Source of the DNA: Cryptococcus deneoformans JEC21
Taxonomy: Eukaryota > Basidiomycota > Tremellomycetes > Tremellales > Cryptococcaceae
Reading direction: 5' to 3'
Assembly (NCBI RefSeq): GCF_000091045.1
Contig: NC_006686.1
Span: 165,001-192,500 of the forward strand
Length of the DNA: 27,500 nt
The notes under the pieces: model-generated
Seen by the model: only the letters and a program-made list of their open reading frames with translations
Database searches by the model: none
Told to the model about the DNA's origin: nothing
Program-made: the position numbers and the translations under genes
In this document: one piece after another, positions 1 through 10,421 of the stretch
Layout of the letters: each line of letters starts with the position of its first letter
How positions within the stretch are numbered: the first letter of the stretch is position 1

Positions 1-343
1 TGTAGTGTGACTAGGGTTGAATGAGTAGAGTTATACGGGGATTACTTATAGAGTAGTGAAAGATGAAGGTTGCCGTGCGAGTCCGTTGGAGATGGTAAGG
101 GCTGGACATTGGATCGGTTGTTTCTTGCTGCAGCAACGAAGTAACATGCAACAGCATCGGCGCCGCCGGGGGGCCATCTACATTACGTAATTATATAAGA
201 CCATACCGAGGTGGTAATTCAGCTGCAGCTGCGGAGACCTCTTGCGACAGAGAAGATAAGATGCTGCTCAAAAATGCTTAACAACAGACTGATGATATGA
301 TAGTTTATCTAATGACTATACTTTATGACTTCTGACCCATCTT
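1..343. other. Left-edge non-coding stretch, 3' side of the RING gene
   Basis: No open frame with splice signals or recognisable protein was found here on either strand. The stretch lies just beyond the stop codon (TGA, read on the minus strand at 344-346) of the RING-finger gene, so at least part should be its 3' untranslated region. No RNA gene or repeat was seen. Any further gene would lie beyond the left edge. Confidence 0.5.
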
Positions 344-2655
344 TCACGCCCGACGTCCACCCCCACCCAAGATCAGCTTTTTTCCTTTTTCCTTCTTCTT
401 CCTCCCATTCCCTCTCTCACTCTCTCTCACACCTGCTCCGGTACCCGCGCCGGCATTCGCACCCATACTCGGCTCCAAATGCACATCCGTCGACTCAAAC
501 TGCTGCCACAACGCATCCACCTCGGGATCGACTTCCCTCCTCGACCTCGAGAGAGAAGGGTCGTACCTCTGATGAAGGGCTGTTGCAAAACTCCTCTGTT
601 GGTCTTGCTGGCTCTCGCTCTGGGTTTGGATTGGAGTCTGACCCCAAGACCCCGATCGAGGTGGGGAAGACGCTATCCCAGGTTGGGGGTACGCCACCGG
701 GAAATTTTGCTCAAACTCCACCGCCGACCTTGCCAACGCCAATTCCAACTCCCTATCCTCTTCCACCCCACCGCGCACAAACGCGCTCGGTACGCTCCTG
801 ACACTCTGTAGCTCCTCTGCCGTTTTTGACCGTTCGGCCTTTTCCCATTTTTGTTTTGCCCGATCTTCCTTTCGCACCTTGTCTCTGCGTTTTTGTCTAC
901 GCGCTTTGAGAGGTTGCTCGAATTGGGCCAGGATGGTAGAGGAGACAAGTTCGGCCAGATTGGTTTCAACAAAGACAATTTCGGAGCCGAGAGGAAGATG
1001 AGAGAGGTATTTGCACCGTTTACGGAGATCGTCGTTAATCGTCCCAGGATCATAGCCCGTTGTTTCAAAGGTCATGCTGGAAGGAAAGAGATTGTATGAT
1101 CCATAGTGGGCGAGCAACATGCGGATGTCGAGTGGATGTAAGAATACATTTGCGCCAAGGGAGGATTGATAAAAGTAGTATGACGGAGCAGGAGGGACAG
1201 ACTGAGGAGGTGGAACAGGGTTAAGTCGGCGACGAGATTTTTTATCTCGAGGCATGGGTGGCATCGGGTTCGGTTCGACAGGGAGATTTGGAGGGATATT
1301 TATATTGGCAGAGTTATCAAATGTAGTTTGTTGGTTCGCAAGGAATTCCACAGGGACCGCTCCAATGTCTTGCTGTTTCTCTCGCTTCATCCGTTCTTGC
1401 TCTTTCCTTTCCCTCTCCTTCTGTTGCTCTTTCTCTTTCTTATCCCCGCCGATCGCCGAACTCCACGCCTCTCTTCCTTTTCTCTCAGACCTTCTAACCA
1501 ACTCCGTCTCAAGCTCTTCTTTCACCTTGATCATCTGCCGCTCAACCTTGTCCATCGCAGCCTTGACAAACACCCTTCCCAGCTCATCCCCTCTTAGCAG
1601 TTCCCACTCTCCCCCCAACTCTTTCATCTCCCGTTCTAGTTCCTTGCCCATATACTCAGGTGTAGCCAGCATGTACCGGCTATAAGTGATAATATCGGGC
1701 AAGAAATACCACGGTGCGGTGTGCGGGGGTACAGCGTCGGAAGGCCAGGTCGAAGAGGAAGGCAAAGCAAGAGTAGTCATCTGGGGACGTTGAATCAAGC
1801 GCATGTGAAGTCGATGTCGTTTGTCATGACGATCTCCCGAATCGAGCCTTTTGGCTTCTTCGAGTGAAGCTTCGAAGGCGTCACTGGTGGCATGCGTGGA
1901 AGACTCTAACATTGCCTCTGCGTCGAGATACTTTACACTCTTGAGCGCATTTGACTGGACCATATCTCCACATATCGGACATTTCGCAGATTTCGGAATG
2001 TCAGAGAGTTGGATGTAGTGTAGAATACAGGGAAAGCAGAAGATCTGATCGGTGTCAGCGTAACCCCTTCTAGAAATAAACAACACTTACATGTCCACAC
2101 TTCGTCATCCTCCCTGCCACTGGTTTGCCCAAGCAAATAGGGCACATCCTCCCCCGCTTCTCCTCCTCCATCCGCCGCCGCCGCTCTGCTGCTTCCTCGC
2201 CCATCTCCTCCAAATCATGTGATGTATAACCACCTTCAGCATGCGGCTCGGATACATACCCTTGAGCTACTGACAGCGCGCTGAACGTCGGGACAAGTAT
2301 CTGCAAGATGTTGGGCCAGTGTAACGATCTACCATACACGTGAGACTACGTTCTACAGCCAAGTGGCAACTTACATATCTGGATCAGCGAAATGCGCTCC
2401 ATAAGACAACGCCTCGCTCGGTTTTAAGACAAACTTGAATGAAGCATTGAGGTACTTTTCTCTACTCAATACCCCACCTCGCCAGCCCTCGCCACCTTTC
2501 CTGCTCCTGCGTGGTGGACCAGGGACGCCAGAGCCGGGGACACCCGCGCCTGATCTTGCGCGTGGCGGAAGAGAGAAGTTCAGCCATGACGCCGGGTCGG
2601 AGTCCATGTTGAGGAGAGGTTTGGAGCGAGATTGAGGATGGGTTGAGGGTGGCAT
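344..2655 (-). CDS. MAG2: RING-type E3 ubiquitin ligase, RNF10/Mag2 family
   Basis: Three exons, 2655-2375, 2328-2091 and 2044-344, give 739 residues; both introns have GTAAGT donors and keep the frame. A C3HC4 RING sits at about residues 156-198, with zinc ligands C156, C159, C171, H173, C176, C179, C195 and C198. The words CGHIFC and CILHY around it, and the AHFADPD-like segment about 60 residues earlier, are typical of RNF10. The C-terminal half carries a charged coiled-coil-like region and ends in a Lys/Gly-rich tail. In yeast and mammals this family mono-ubiquitinates small-subunit ribosomal proteins such as uS3 during surveillance of stalled or defective 40S subunits; the same role here is inferred. 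The start at 2655 is the first ATG of a frame that runs directly into the conserved N-terminal block. The gene is divergent from the tRNA and the carboxypeptidase gene. Confidence 0.88.
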
Positions 2656-3187
2656 TGTAAGGGTAGAAAGAGGTTATGAGAAGAAAGAGGAGTTGAAGAA
2701 CATTACCAGATACAGGAGTGAGCAAGGAGTGGAGGGAATGTGGTTGGTTGTGGTGGAGTACTCCTACGGTAGTAGGCGGTTTGTAATAATGCACGTGTGC
2801 GGTTCAAATTGTTTATTACAAAATAATTGATTCCGTTAATGCTTCCAGGTGGAATTTGATTACAAAAAACCACCATTTCCACCGGCATCGCCGTTGTTAT
2901 TATGGTTGCTGTTTACCTGATGATGAGCGTTTTGAATTGAAACTTCAGACCGGCCACTGTTCCTTGTTGTTCGTTCATGTTTAGTCTAGGATCACCTACC
3001 GACGGCGGTTAGCAAATTTTTCAATGTTCTTCCCACGTCTCCAACTTGACACGCCCACAGTCTTGAGTGACTTTCCATCTGGTAAGTAATCGACATCATT
3101 AGGCTCGTCATATTAAAAAGTAACCAGTGAATCTGAAATCTGAGATATATCACATAATGTAGCTAAGAAATACATTTGACAGAAAAC
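2656..3187. other. Intergenic region upstream of the RING gene and the tRNA
   Basis: This 532-base gap separates the RING-gene start from the tRNA-Glu gene. Directly before the RING ATG the minus strand is pyrimidine-rich (CTTTCTACCCTTACA), as often seen in 5' leaders of this type of fungus. A 5' untranslated intron is possible but could not be placed. Open frames here, such as 2462-2794 on the minus strand, are antisense or overlapping and show no protein-like features. Confidence 0.45.
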
Positions 3188-3283
3188 TCTTCATTAGTAT
3201 AACGGTTAGTATAACCGCTTCTCAGTATCTGGATCTTCCAGTCATGTTCGCGGTAGACCAGGGTTCAACTCCCTGATGGAGAA
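3188..3283 (+). tRNA. tRNA-Glu (anticodon CTC) with a 24-base intron
   Basis: A full cloverleaf can be drawn by eye. The acceptor stem TCTTCAT/ATGGAGA has seven pairs with one G-U. The anticodon stem ACCGC/GCGGT closes a loop reading TTCTCA then C, giving anticodon CTC. The T arm is CAGGG-TTCAACT-CCCTG and the discriminator base is A. Box A (TAGTATAACGG) and box B (GGTTCAACTCC) match the pol III promoter consensus. A 24-base intron (about 3225-3248) sits at the usual position after base 37 and contains a CTGGA/TCCAG hairpin. A run of six T at 3288-3293 follows as a pol III terminator. tRNA-Asp was considered because the D arm is similar, but the anticodon is not GTC. Confidence 0.87.
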
Positions 3284-3287
3284 TTAT

Positions 3288-3293
3288 CTTTTT
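3288..3293 (+). terminator. Oligo-T pol III terminator of tRNA-Glu
   Basis: Six consecutive T residues begin five bases after the tRNA discriminator base, which is the standard RNA polymerase III stop signal. Confidence 0.75.
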
Positions 3294-3410
3294 TCTGTAC
3301 ATATTTGTTACATATGTTCGGTTGGTCCTGCCACTTTTTGCTCCGCCACCATTACAAAATGTAACAACAATCAACCAACACGCTTGAAAGCGTGGTCCTC
3401 CCAGCCACTC

Positions 3411-3440
3411 AGTGGTATTCGTAAGAGTGGTATTCGTAAG
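3411..3440 (+). repeat. 15-base tandem duplication
   Basis: The unit AGTGGTATTCGTAAG occurs twice with no gap (3411-3425 and 3426-3440). It lies in non-coding DNA about 130 bases after the tRNA-Glu gene. No function is suggested by the sequence; it looks like a replication-slippage duplication. Confidence 0.9.
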
Positions 3441-4200
3441 TATCGAAGCTGCAGTATGACTGAGTACCCAGAAAAATATCCAAGTATACGCATGCCTGGC
3501 AAAACCAGACAAACACCTGGGGTCCCTGAGAAACCGATCTAAAAAAATACTGAAAGAACATAATAATTAAATAAGTAAATTTGAAATGGATTTGGGGATA
3601 TTATTATTTGTGACAAGATCTGTTGACACCAAAAACTCTCTTTTTCCGTACACCGGACCTGCGACCGTCTTCGTATTTGCATAACTATTCTTTGTTGCGT
3701 TGTTGTCGAAATGATGGTACAAGGCCAGCAGAAAGCATGACTAGTGTTGTGGGCAGACGTCACACGACCGACGTTTGCCATTTTGCCAGACAAAAGCACT
3801 TTTGCCGGGGGATGAGCAAGAACGTTGATATTTTGGGCGCAGGCCAGATCTAAAATAGGGGATGAACGAATTTCGGTCGAGACGGAAGGACCGCAGGCTT
3901 GGCTCGTCGTCCGTCGGTCATAAAGCAGGATTGTTGCATAATGGGGACCCGTGAAGATCGACTCTAGAAAACCCCCATACACCTACCGTACATCCATTGC
4001 ACCTGCGTTCTGACCACCAATAAGCAGCGCCTATACCCGGTACACAAGACCGCAACCAACACCAATCGCATCCGTGCCCATTGCAGATCTGGCACTCCTT
4101 TCAATCAACTGTCACCATTGGAAAGAATGCACTTATCGCACATAGCCCATCTCTGGCGGCAAAGCAACAGAAGATCCTCAAGAGGTGTGAATTTAGGATG

Positions 4201-4208
4201 TATAAATA
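4201..4208 (+). promoter_or_regulatory. TATA box of the carboxypeptidase gene
   Basis: TATAAATA lies 143 bases before the ATG at 4344 and is the only good TATA match in the upstream region. It fits a regulated RNA polymerase II promoter. Confidence 0.55.
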
Positions 4209-4343
4209 CTACCCTATCGATCATCCTCAAAGTCCCCATTGCTGTCTCGTCGTTCAGTTTTAGTCAACATATTGTGGGCGTCGTCTCTTAATACCACGCT
4301 CTGCCTTGGATCCTAGTATCTACGTACGCTACAACAATCTACC

Positions 4344-6301
4344 ATGTGGTCCAAAGTAGTAACGACTGCTTTGTTGGCTATCGCTCTGGGTTCGGTCATC
4401 GAAGCCGCCAGTGATCCCTCCGCTCTGCGTGGTCGAGGACCAGCCGCTCTTGCCGCAAAAGAGGCTAAAAAGGAGGCTCCCGCTAACAACGCGTCGAATA
4501 GTGACGCGTCGAAAATGGAAAAATGCCGTGCACTCCTGGAGAGGCACCCAAAAAGGAAGTTTTACAACAACAGAACTTCCGGTATGTAGCTCTTTCTCTA
4601 CTGACTACCAAAGTCCTTACAGTCTATTTCAGAATTCCTCATCGAATCACTTCCTGAGGTCCCATTCGACCTTGGTGAGGTTTACAGCGGCCTCATACCT
4701 ATCGATTACAACAACCAGTCGGAAGCCCTTTTCTTCGTTTTCCAGCCGAAATTGGGAGAAGACTCCGATGATCTCACAATTTGGCTCAACGGTGGTCCCG
4801 GATGTAGCTCTCTAGAGGGATGGTTCCAAGAGAACGGTTTATGGACTTGGCAACCTGGAACGTATGCGCCTGTTATCAACCCCTACTCATGGGTAAATTT
4901 GACCAACATGCTCTGGTGAGTCTTTTTCACCAACTCAGTTCAATACGAGCCTTATTTGTGGTGTAGGGTAGAGCAACCTATTGGCACTGGGTTCTCAATC
5001 GGTACGCCTAAGGCTACGACAGAAGAAGAGATTGCCCAGGACTTTATCAAATGGTTCAAGAACTTCCAGGATACCTTTGGAATCAAAAATTTTAAAATTT
5101 ATGTCACAGGAGAATCATATGCAGGTCGCTATGTACCCTATATCGGCGCGGCAATGTTGGACGCGCAAGACAAAACATATTACAATCTTTCTGGTAAGTG
5201 GTAATGCATTTCCAGCGTAGCATTGTATTGAATCAAATAGGGGCCCTTATGTACGACCCTACTATCGGCGAATCTGTCTTTGTGCAAGAACAGATCACTA
5301 CTTATCCTTTTGTCGAAGCCAATGCCAACCTTTTCAACTTTAACAAAACTACCATGGCTGAATTGAAAGATCTTCACGAGTTCTGCGGCTACAAGGAATA
5401 TATCGAGAGGTACCTTACGTTTCCTCCGACTGAAAACCAGCCGCCTCTGTTTTTCGATTACTATGATTTCGATAACATAACGTGTGCCATCTTCGACATC
5501 GTCAATAATATGGCTTTACGGATCAACCCTTGTTTCGACATTTATGAAATTGTGAGCTGAAATAAATGATTACCTTTTGGGTCTTGTCACTAATCGTGAT
5601 TGTATACAGAATCTCATGTGCCCTCTCCTGTGGGACGTCCTCGGTATGCCTACTCAGCTCAGCTATGCCCCTGGTGGCATCTACTTCAACAGATCTGACG
5701 TTAAAGCCGCTATTCACGCTCCCGAACATATTGACTGGACTGCTTGTGCAACCAGGGCGGTCTTTGTTGGAGGCATAGAACAAGGACCTCAAGGTAGGGG
5801 TGACTTGTCATTGGATCCTATCCAAAAGGTCTTGCCTCAAGTTATCGAGGCTACGAATAGGGTCTTGATAAGTAATGGTGACTATGGTAAGTTTTACTGT
5901 TCAAACAAATCTTACACACTTCTGAATTTCGTTCCAGATATGGTCATTATCACCAATGGCACCCTTCTTGCTATTCAGAATATGACTTGGAATGGATATC
6001 TTGGGTTCCAGTCACCCCCCTCGGAAGACATCTTTATCGATATTGTCGACACCCAGTGGTCATCTATCTTTGAGAGTAACGGCTTCGATGGATACCCCGG
6101 TCCTCAGGGTGTGATGGGCATTCAGGTGAGTCCCCACTACATGTTCTGATACAATAAAATACTGACACATCAGTCTAGCACTATGAGCGAGGTCTTATGT
6201 GGGCTGAAACTTTTCAATCAGGCCACATGCAGCCTCAATACCAACCGCGATCTTCTTATAGGCACCTGCAGTGGCTCCTTCGTCATGTAGACAGACTCTA
6301 A
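4344..6301 (+). CDS. Secreted serine carboxypeptidase, peptidase family S10
   Basis: Seven exons, 4344-4581, 4633-4915, 4967-5193, 5241-5551, 5610-5886, 5938-6125 and 6179-6301, give 548 residues, all with GT-AG introns of 47-58 bases. A hydrophobic signal peptide ending near [10 protein letters not shown] is followed by a basic, Ala/Lys-rich segment that resembles a propeptide. The S10 family signatures are present in order: [10 protein letters not shown], the nucleophile motif GESYAG (Ser at about residue 224), the Asp of NGDYD (about 446) and the His of SGHMQP (about 524). Such enzymes remove C-terminal residues from peptides at acid pH, in the vacuole or outside the cell. Many N-x-S/T sequons fit passage through the secretory pathway, and no C-terminal membrane segment is seen, so secretion or vacuolar location is inferred. 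Which of the paralogous fungal carboxypeptidases this is cannot be decided without alignment. Confidence 0.93.
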
Positions 6302-7117
6302 AAATCTCTTCTATCCACCTGGGTTTTGACTGGTTAGTCCTCCAAGCTGCAGTGCAGTTCATTTTGAAAGCTTAGGAAAATTACTATTGGAATGGAAGCG
6401 AAGATTATGCAAGTTGTTTTATCCTCGATCGGGCATGGCGAACATTTTGTTTCTTGTTATAATTATGGCGTTGTAACCGTCGATACATGTCTTATCCGTT
6501 ATGGGGCATACTGCAGGGTCCTTGCGGTAGTTCTCAGCACGATAACAACTTACTCATCATTGGCATCCCATGCAGCCGGTAGAAACCTGCACTAAGGATT
6601 GATAATGATAGCGATGCAGTAACAATAAATAACGCACTTCCAGGAAGATACAACGAAACTGCCGGGCACTGAACATCATCCATTATTATCCACCGTCGAA
6701 TGCTACGTGAGATGAACAGGTAATAGGTTGAAAGTTCAGGATCCGTCAGTAACAGTAGTTTAATAGAGTGACTAGTTGGAATTATCAATTGTCCACCCAA
6801 TTATCGCTGCTGCCCTTGATAACCAGAAACCAGATGAGACAGGAACAACGGCATCAGCAGACGGAAGAGGATTTTTAAGAGGATTTTTAACCGAAGTGAC
6901 GGGAACCGATTCAAGAAAGTTGAGGCTTGATGAGGCTCATGCGAACTCACAAACTTACGTAACAGTTTACCCAGATCCCCGATGAGATGACGTCCAGGCT
7001 GGCCTCCACTTGTGTTCGTCGTCTCCCACCAGCGCTATCTTTGTTGTTGATTCATTCGATCTTTGCCTTGATTAATTATATTTCCTTCAGCTACTAACAA
7101 AAGTACACATATACAAG
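6302..7117. other. 0.8 kb intergenic region between carboxypeptidase and NAD(P)HX epimerase genes
   Basis: No supported gene. It holds the carboxypeptidase 3' untranslated region and the leader of the epimerase gene. A 12-base tandem duplication lies at 6865-6888. A perfect TACTAAC branch-site-like word at about 7093-7099 precedes the epimerase ATG and could mark a 5' untranslated intron, but no donor could be fixed. A 69-codon frame at 6776-6985 lacks recognisable features. Confidence 0.45.
6865..6888 (+). repeat. 12-base tandem duplication
   Basis: The unit AAGAGGATTTTT is repeated twice back to back (6865-6876 and 6877-6888) in non-coding DNA upstream of the NAD(P)HX epimerase gene. It is probably a slippage product. 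Confidence 0.85.
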
Positions 7118-8201
7118 ATGCCTATCAGATACATTAGTCAGAAACTCGCTCAGCAAGTATGTCTGGTCACCATAGTGGTCGTTAGCTGTACAAACCCTCC
7201 CGCTGACCTTACGTTTGGGATACCTAGATCGATGTGGAGCTCATGTCAGCTTCTGGAGCCTTCTCCCTTGATCAGGTAAGTCTCCTCATCACATTTTACC
7301 TCTCCATTCCATTTGACCGTAAGGAAAATGAATCGAAGTTCTGAATGATACGTTGAAAATGGGTCGAGAATGTGTCTGACACCTCGTTGCAGTTGATGGA
7401 GCTTGCTGGTCTCTCATGTGCGCAGGCTTTGGCGAAGAGTTTTCCGCCCACGAAACATAAGCATGTGATGGTTGCTTGTGGGCCTGGTAATCAGGTACGA
7501 GTGCCACTTTGTTCTTTGCGTCGAAACTTGGCTTTGGCTGATCAAACTACTTTGCTGTAGGGTGGAGACGGCCTCGTAGCGGCTCGACATTTGCACCATT
7601 TCTCATATACCCCAACCGTCTACCTCCCTAAACCCTCTTCCAAAGACTTTCTCCAACGCCTTGTCAAACAGTGCGAAAACCTCAATATCCCAATCCTCAA
7701 AGACGTTGACGCCTTTCAAACCGAACTCGCTAAATCCGACGTCATTCTCGACGCCATTTTTGGATTCTCCTTCCAGCCGCCATTGAGGAAGCCTTTTGAT
7801 CAAGTGTTGAAAGCGATCAAAGGTGTATCAAAAAAGATCCCGATAGTTTCGGTGGATATTCCCTCGGGATGGTCGGTGACGGATGGTCCGCAGCCGCTTT
7901 GGACGGAGGAGGATGATAAGGGGGGGAAGGAGATGATAGAGACATTTGAGCCGGAGGTGCTTGTAAGTTTGACGGCGCCGAAAGAGGGAGTGAAAGCGTT
8001 TAAAGGGCAGCATTGGCTTGGAGGAAGGTTTGTTCCAGAGTGAGTTCTTTCTTTTGTTTTTCATTTTTGCATTGCAACTCGGAGTGAAAAAGAGATAGAT
8101 GGGCTAATGAGTATGGTAGCGAGCTGGGCAAGAAGCACGAGCTTAATATTCCACCTTACGAAGGGATCGATCAAGTTGTCGAGCTTCCTCGTAATCACTG
8201 A
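7118..8201 (+). CDS. NNR1: NAD(P)HX epimerase (YjeF N-terminal domain, NAXE/Nnr1)
   Basis: Five exons, 7118-7156, 7228-7275, 7393-7494, 7561-8039 and 8120-8201, give 249 residues. The order of motifs matches the whole YjeF_N fold: QQIDVELM near the N-terminus, [13 protein letters not shown], the nucleotide-binding [16 protein letters not shown] at about 59-74 (usually GNNGGDG), DAIFGFSF, and [12 protein letters not shown] with the catalytic Asp. The end GRFVP...HELNIPPY is also typical of fungal and animal NAXE. The enzyme epimerises the R and S forms of hydrated NADH and NADPH so that the partner dehydratase can repair them. The usual long mitochondrial presequence is absent, so a cytosolic form is likely. 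The last exon joins through the final AG of GTATGGTAG and restores the family C-terminus. The gene converges with the glutathione-transferase gene 299 bases away. Confidence 0.94.
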
Positions 8202-8500
8202 ATCCAGCGCTCGAAGCTGTAAATCCATTACAAGCTTGTATGTGGAGGGGGGTGACATGTGAAGTTGTACAGATAATCTGAGAATAATGGATGAAGAAAT
8301 AAACAGTACAGTATTTACTTTTCTGATATACTTGATGCGTAAAGATGAATAAATTGTCTGTCTTACAAAGTTGATGTCTTGAGATGGATGGCGTGGAAAT
8401 GAGAGAAGATGGGATGAAGGTCTATTTTCCGTTGCATTGATTTGAAGCCCATATTCCTCCGTTACATGATATCTTTTCATACCACCGATTGAATTCGAGT

Positions 8501-9628
8501 TTAGATTTTCGCCTTGGCACTTTCTTCCTCCTGCTTCAATCTTTTCAAAGCTTTCTTCCCTGCGGGCCTACATCATAGTAAAAAGATTGAAAAGCCGTTA
8601 GCACAGCTAGCTCTTGAACAAAGGGATGGACCACAGAATGGTTGAATGCTGTGGTGGGTCTAGAGAGCTGAACTTACCTGGAAAGTACAGTGTCGTACCA
8701 TTTCTTCAAGTTGGGACCGACTTTGAATCCCATATCAGCTCGCGACCCACCGAGGAAGGAGTTGATGGCGAAGAACATCATGAACTAGGTTAATGATGGT
8801 CAGTTCTATCTACCTGTTGGTTCGTTCGTTTGGTGTTGGACGGATCGTAATCATTGTATGTTATAGAAAGGGGCAGGAGCTTACATCGCCCTCTCCGGGC
8901 TTGGAGGTACCGGAGAAGAATGGAGCATCTTGTTTGGCGAGGAAATTCTCTGCCTATGGAAAGAAAAGTTAGTAGCGCATTGATGAAAGCTTGTGTTGTA
9001 AGGGGACATACAAAGTCGATAGTAGACTGAATGTTAGGTCGGAAGTACCCATCCTACACGATAGAAATTAGCCGAGAATATCAGAAGGCTTGAAAATTGA
9101 CCCACTTGGAGCCAAGAAGAGTATTTTTGGATCCCCTTCTTCTCATCCTCTGACATCTCCGGCAACCCAGGTACTTTCCCCGACAACCACCCTTGGGATG
9201 TCGCACCAACAGTCGCCATCCCTTGTAAGAGATTCATCATACTCGCTTCTGCGAAATGGCTCCAAAACACATCATCATTAGTGTTCTCTACCTGAACATC
9301 AATCTCTCCCTTTTGAGCGGCTTGCTGGACCTCGGGAAGAGAGAGGAGAGTGTGAATGATATATGCTGATTCGGTGAGGAGCTTGTCGTCAAGAATCAAG
9401 GCTGGGGCGCGGCCAAGAGGGGACACTTTATGAAGGGAAGGAGGAGCTGAGCGAGTGGGGAGACGGAAGTGGACTCGAACGTCGTATGGGAGGTTGAGTT
9501 CCTCGAGAGTCCAGACTAGATGCTGTTAGCCTTGCGCAAGGAGTAACGAGACGAAGAATGGAAATGGACGTACAGATCCTGTCTGAGCGGGAGAGGTCGA
9601 GGTGGTGGAGGGTGATTTGGTGAGGCAT
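8501..9628 (-). CDS. Glutathione S-transferase, GTT1-like
   Basis: Six exons, 9628-9574, 9515-9106, 9053-9012, 8953-8885, 8784-8678 and 8567-8501, give 249 residues, with every junction in phase. The N-terminal thioredoxin-like domain shows ITLHHLDLSRSDRIFWTLEE (with the SRS motif that positions glutathione), then VSPLGRAPALILDDKLLTES, the standard G-site segment with its cis-proline and Glu-Ser pair. A helical C-terminal domain follows, ending in a Lys/Glu-rich tail. Members of this class conjugate glutathione to electrophiles or reduce hydroperoxides; yeast Gtt1 is ER-associated. The frame stays open upstream to 9787 with further ATGs, but MPHQITLHH at 9628 places the first beta strand where the family begins, so the longer start was not used. 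Substrate and exact subclass are not visible. Confidence 0.88.
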
Positions 9629-10421
9629 TGTGGAATATAATGGGATGAGACAAGGTAAATGTAGGAATGGATTGAAACACGCTGCAACTGAGCCATGCCA
9701 CCCCGTCATCGCAAACGACTCGACAGTTACCGGGGGCCGACGGGCGAGTGCGTCACACGGTGGAGCATCTGCTGATGACATCATCACTTTGCCACAGAAA
9801 AGTGGAGTAGGCTGTTATCTCCGCTCCCACAGCCTCCACTTTCGGACACCGCGAGTTTGAAAACAGCGAAAAGTTTGTTCTCGTCCGTCTGAACGAGAAA
9901 TGAGATCTTTTAATAATTAAATAAGAACAAGCCGGTTCACTTCGCTTCAAGGATATAAAAAATTATAGCGTTCTTACAAGGACAAAAATTAATAATTCTC
10001 CATCAGGAAGTTGAACCTGGTCTACCGCGAACAGGACTGGAAGATTCAGACACTGAGAAGCGGTTATACTCTAACCGTTATACTGAAGAGTTGTTGTTAA
10101 TAAATAAGCGCAAGTTTGTATAATACTCTATAGCTTAGTTATTTTTGGTTGCATTTTGATCCCACGTGTTGGTTACTATGAGAATGCATCAAAGTATATT
10201 TGGCAGGTGGGCATGTCGAGGGTAAGATATGCAAAAGTATTACAAGGACAAGCTGTTGGACGGCGTTGTTGTTGGGAGACCAAAGACAGACGACGGAGCG
10301 ATGATCAAAACTAGAAGTCCGTCGGCGCTGATTTTTGGACTTTGCAACATATATATATTCTGCCTTTTTACTCTTTCCTTGTTGCTCATAATAACACTAC
10401 CTCCCTAGTATATCCCATTAG
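9629..10421. other. Divergent intergenic region between GST and helicase genes
   Basis: Apart from the decayed tRNA copy (9996-10089) no gene is supported. The region serves as the upstream sequence of two divergent genes. A TATA-like run (CATATATATATT, about 10349-10360) lies about 65 bases before the helicase ATG. An AT-rich stretch at 9908-9970 includes TAATAATTAAATAAG, a 15-base word also present at about 3560-3575; this may be coincidence in AT-rich DNA. Confidence 0.45.
9996..10089 (-). pseudogene. Degenerate tRNA-Glu(CTC) copy
   Basis: Read on the minus strand this is a clear relative of the tRNA-Glu gene at 3188-3283, including the same 24-base intron with four substitutions. It has lost three bases at the acceptor/D-arm junction (the seventh acceptor base and positions 8-9), gained two bases in the D loop, and lost one base from the T stem, which falls to four pairs with an eight-base loop. 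Box B is off consensus (GGTTCAACTTC). The anticodon stem and loop and the 3' acceptor strand are intact. A T-run follows the 3' end. These lesions should abolish normal folding, so it is called a pseudogene. Confidence 0.8.

Larger units (their letters stand above)
3284..4343. other. 1.06 kb intergenic region before the carboxypeptidase gene
   Basis: No supported gene. The stretch holds the tRNA terminator, a 15-base tandem duplication (3411-3440), an AT-rich patch (about 3540-3610) and, at its right end, the carboxypeptidase promoter with a TATA box at 4201. The longest open frame (minus strand, 3539-3982, 147 codons) has a Cys/Ser/Thr/Ile-rich composition, no splice-consistent extension and no motif, so it is treated as chance. 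Confidence 0.5.

Noticed and set aside
325..801. Plus-strand 158-codon frame and others at 479-811, 1254-1685
   Set aside because: They are antisense to the third exon of the RING gene, have Ser/Pro/His-rich low-complexity products and no splice logic; the minus-strand reading has a recognisable family.
3188..3283. tRNA-Asp identity
   Set aside because: The D arm resembles tRNA-Asp, but the loop between the ACCGC/GCGGT stem halves reads CTC at positions 34-36 once the intron after base 37 is removed.
3539..3982. Minus-strand 147-codon frame in the intergenic region
   Set aside because: Biased, Cys/Ser/Ile-rich product with no domain, no neighbouring exons and poor start context; likely chance in a non-coding stretch.
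6776..6985. Plus-strand 69-codon frame upstream of the epimerase gene
   Set aside because: Part of it is created by the 12-base tandem duplication, and no signal, motif or exon continuation was found.
7086..7117. TACTAAC word followed by an AG directly before the epimerase ATG, as a 5' untranslated intron
   Set aside because: ACAAG before ATG is a common start context here, and no donor site could be placed upstream with confidence.
9629..9787. In-frame N-terminal extension of the glutathione transferase
   Set aside because: The frame is open with other ATGs, but family members begin at the MPHQITLHH-like strand, and the extra sequence is Ala/Pro/Cys-rich without targeting features.
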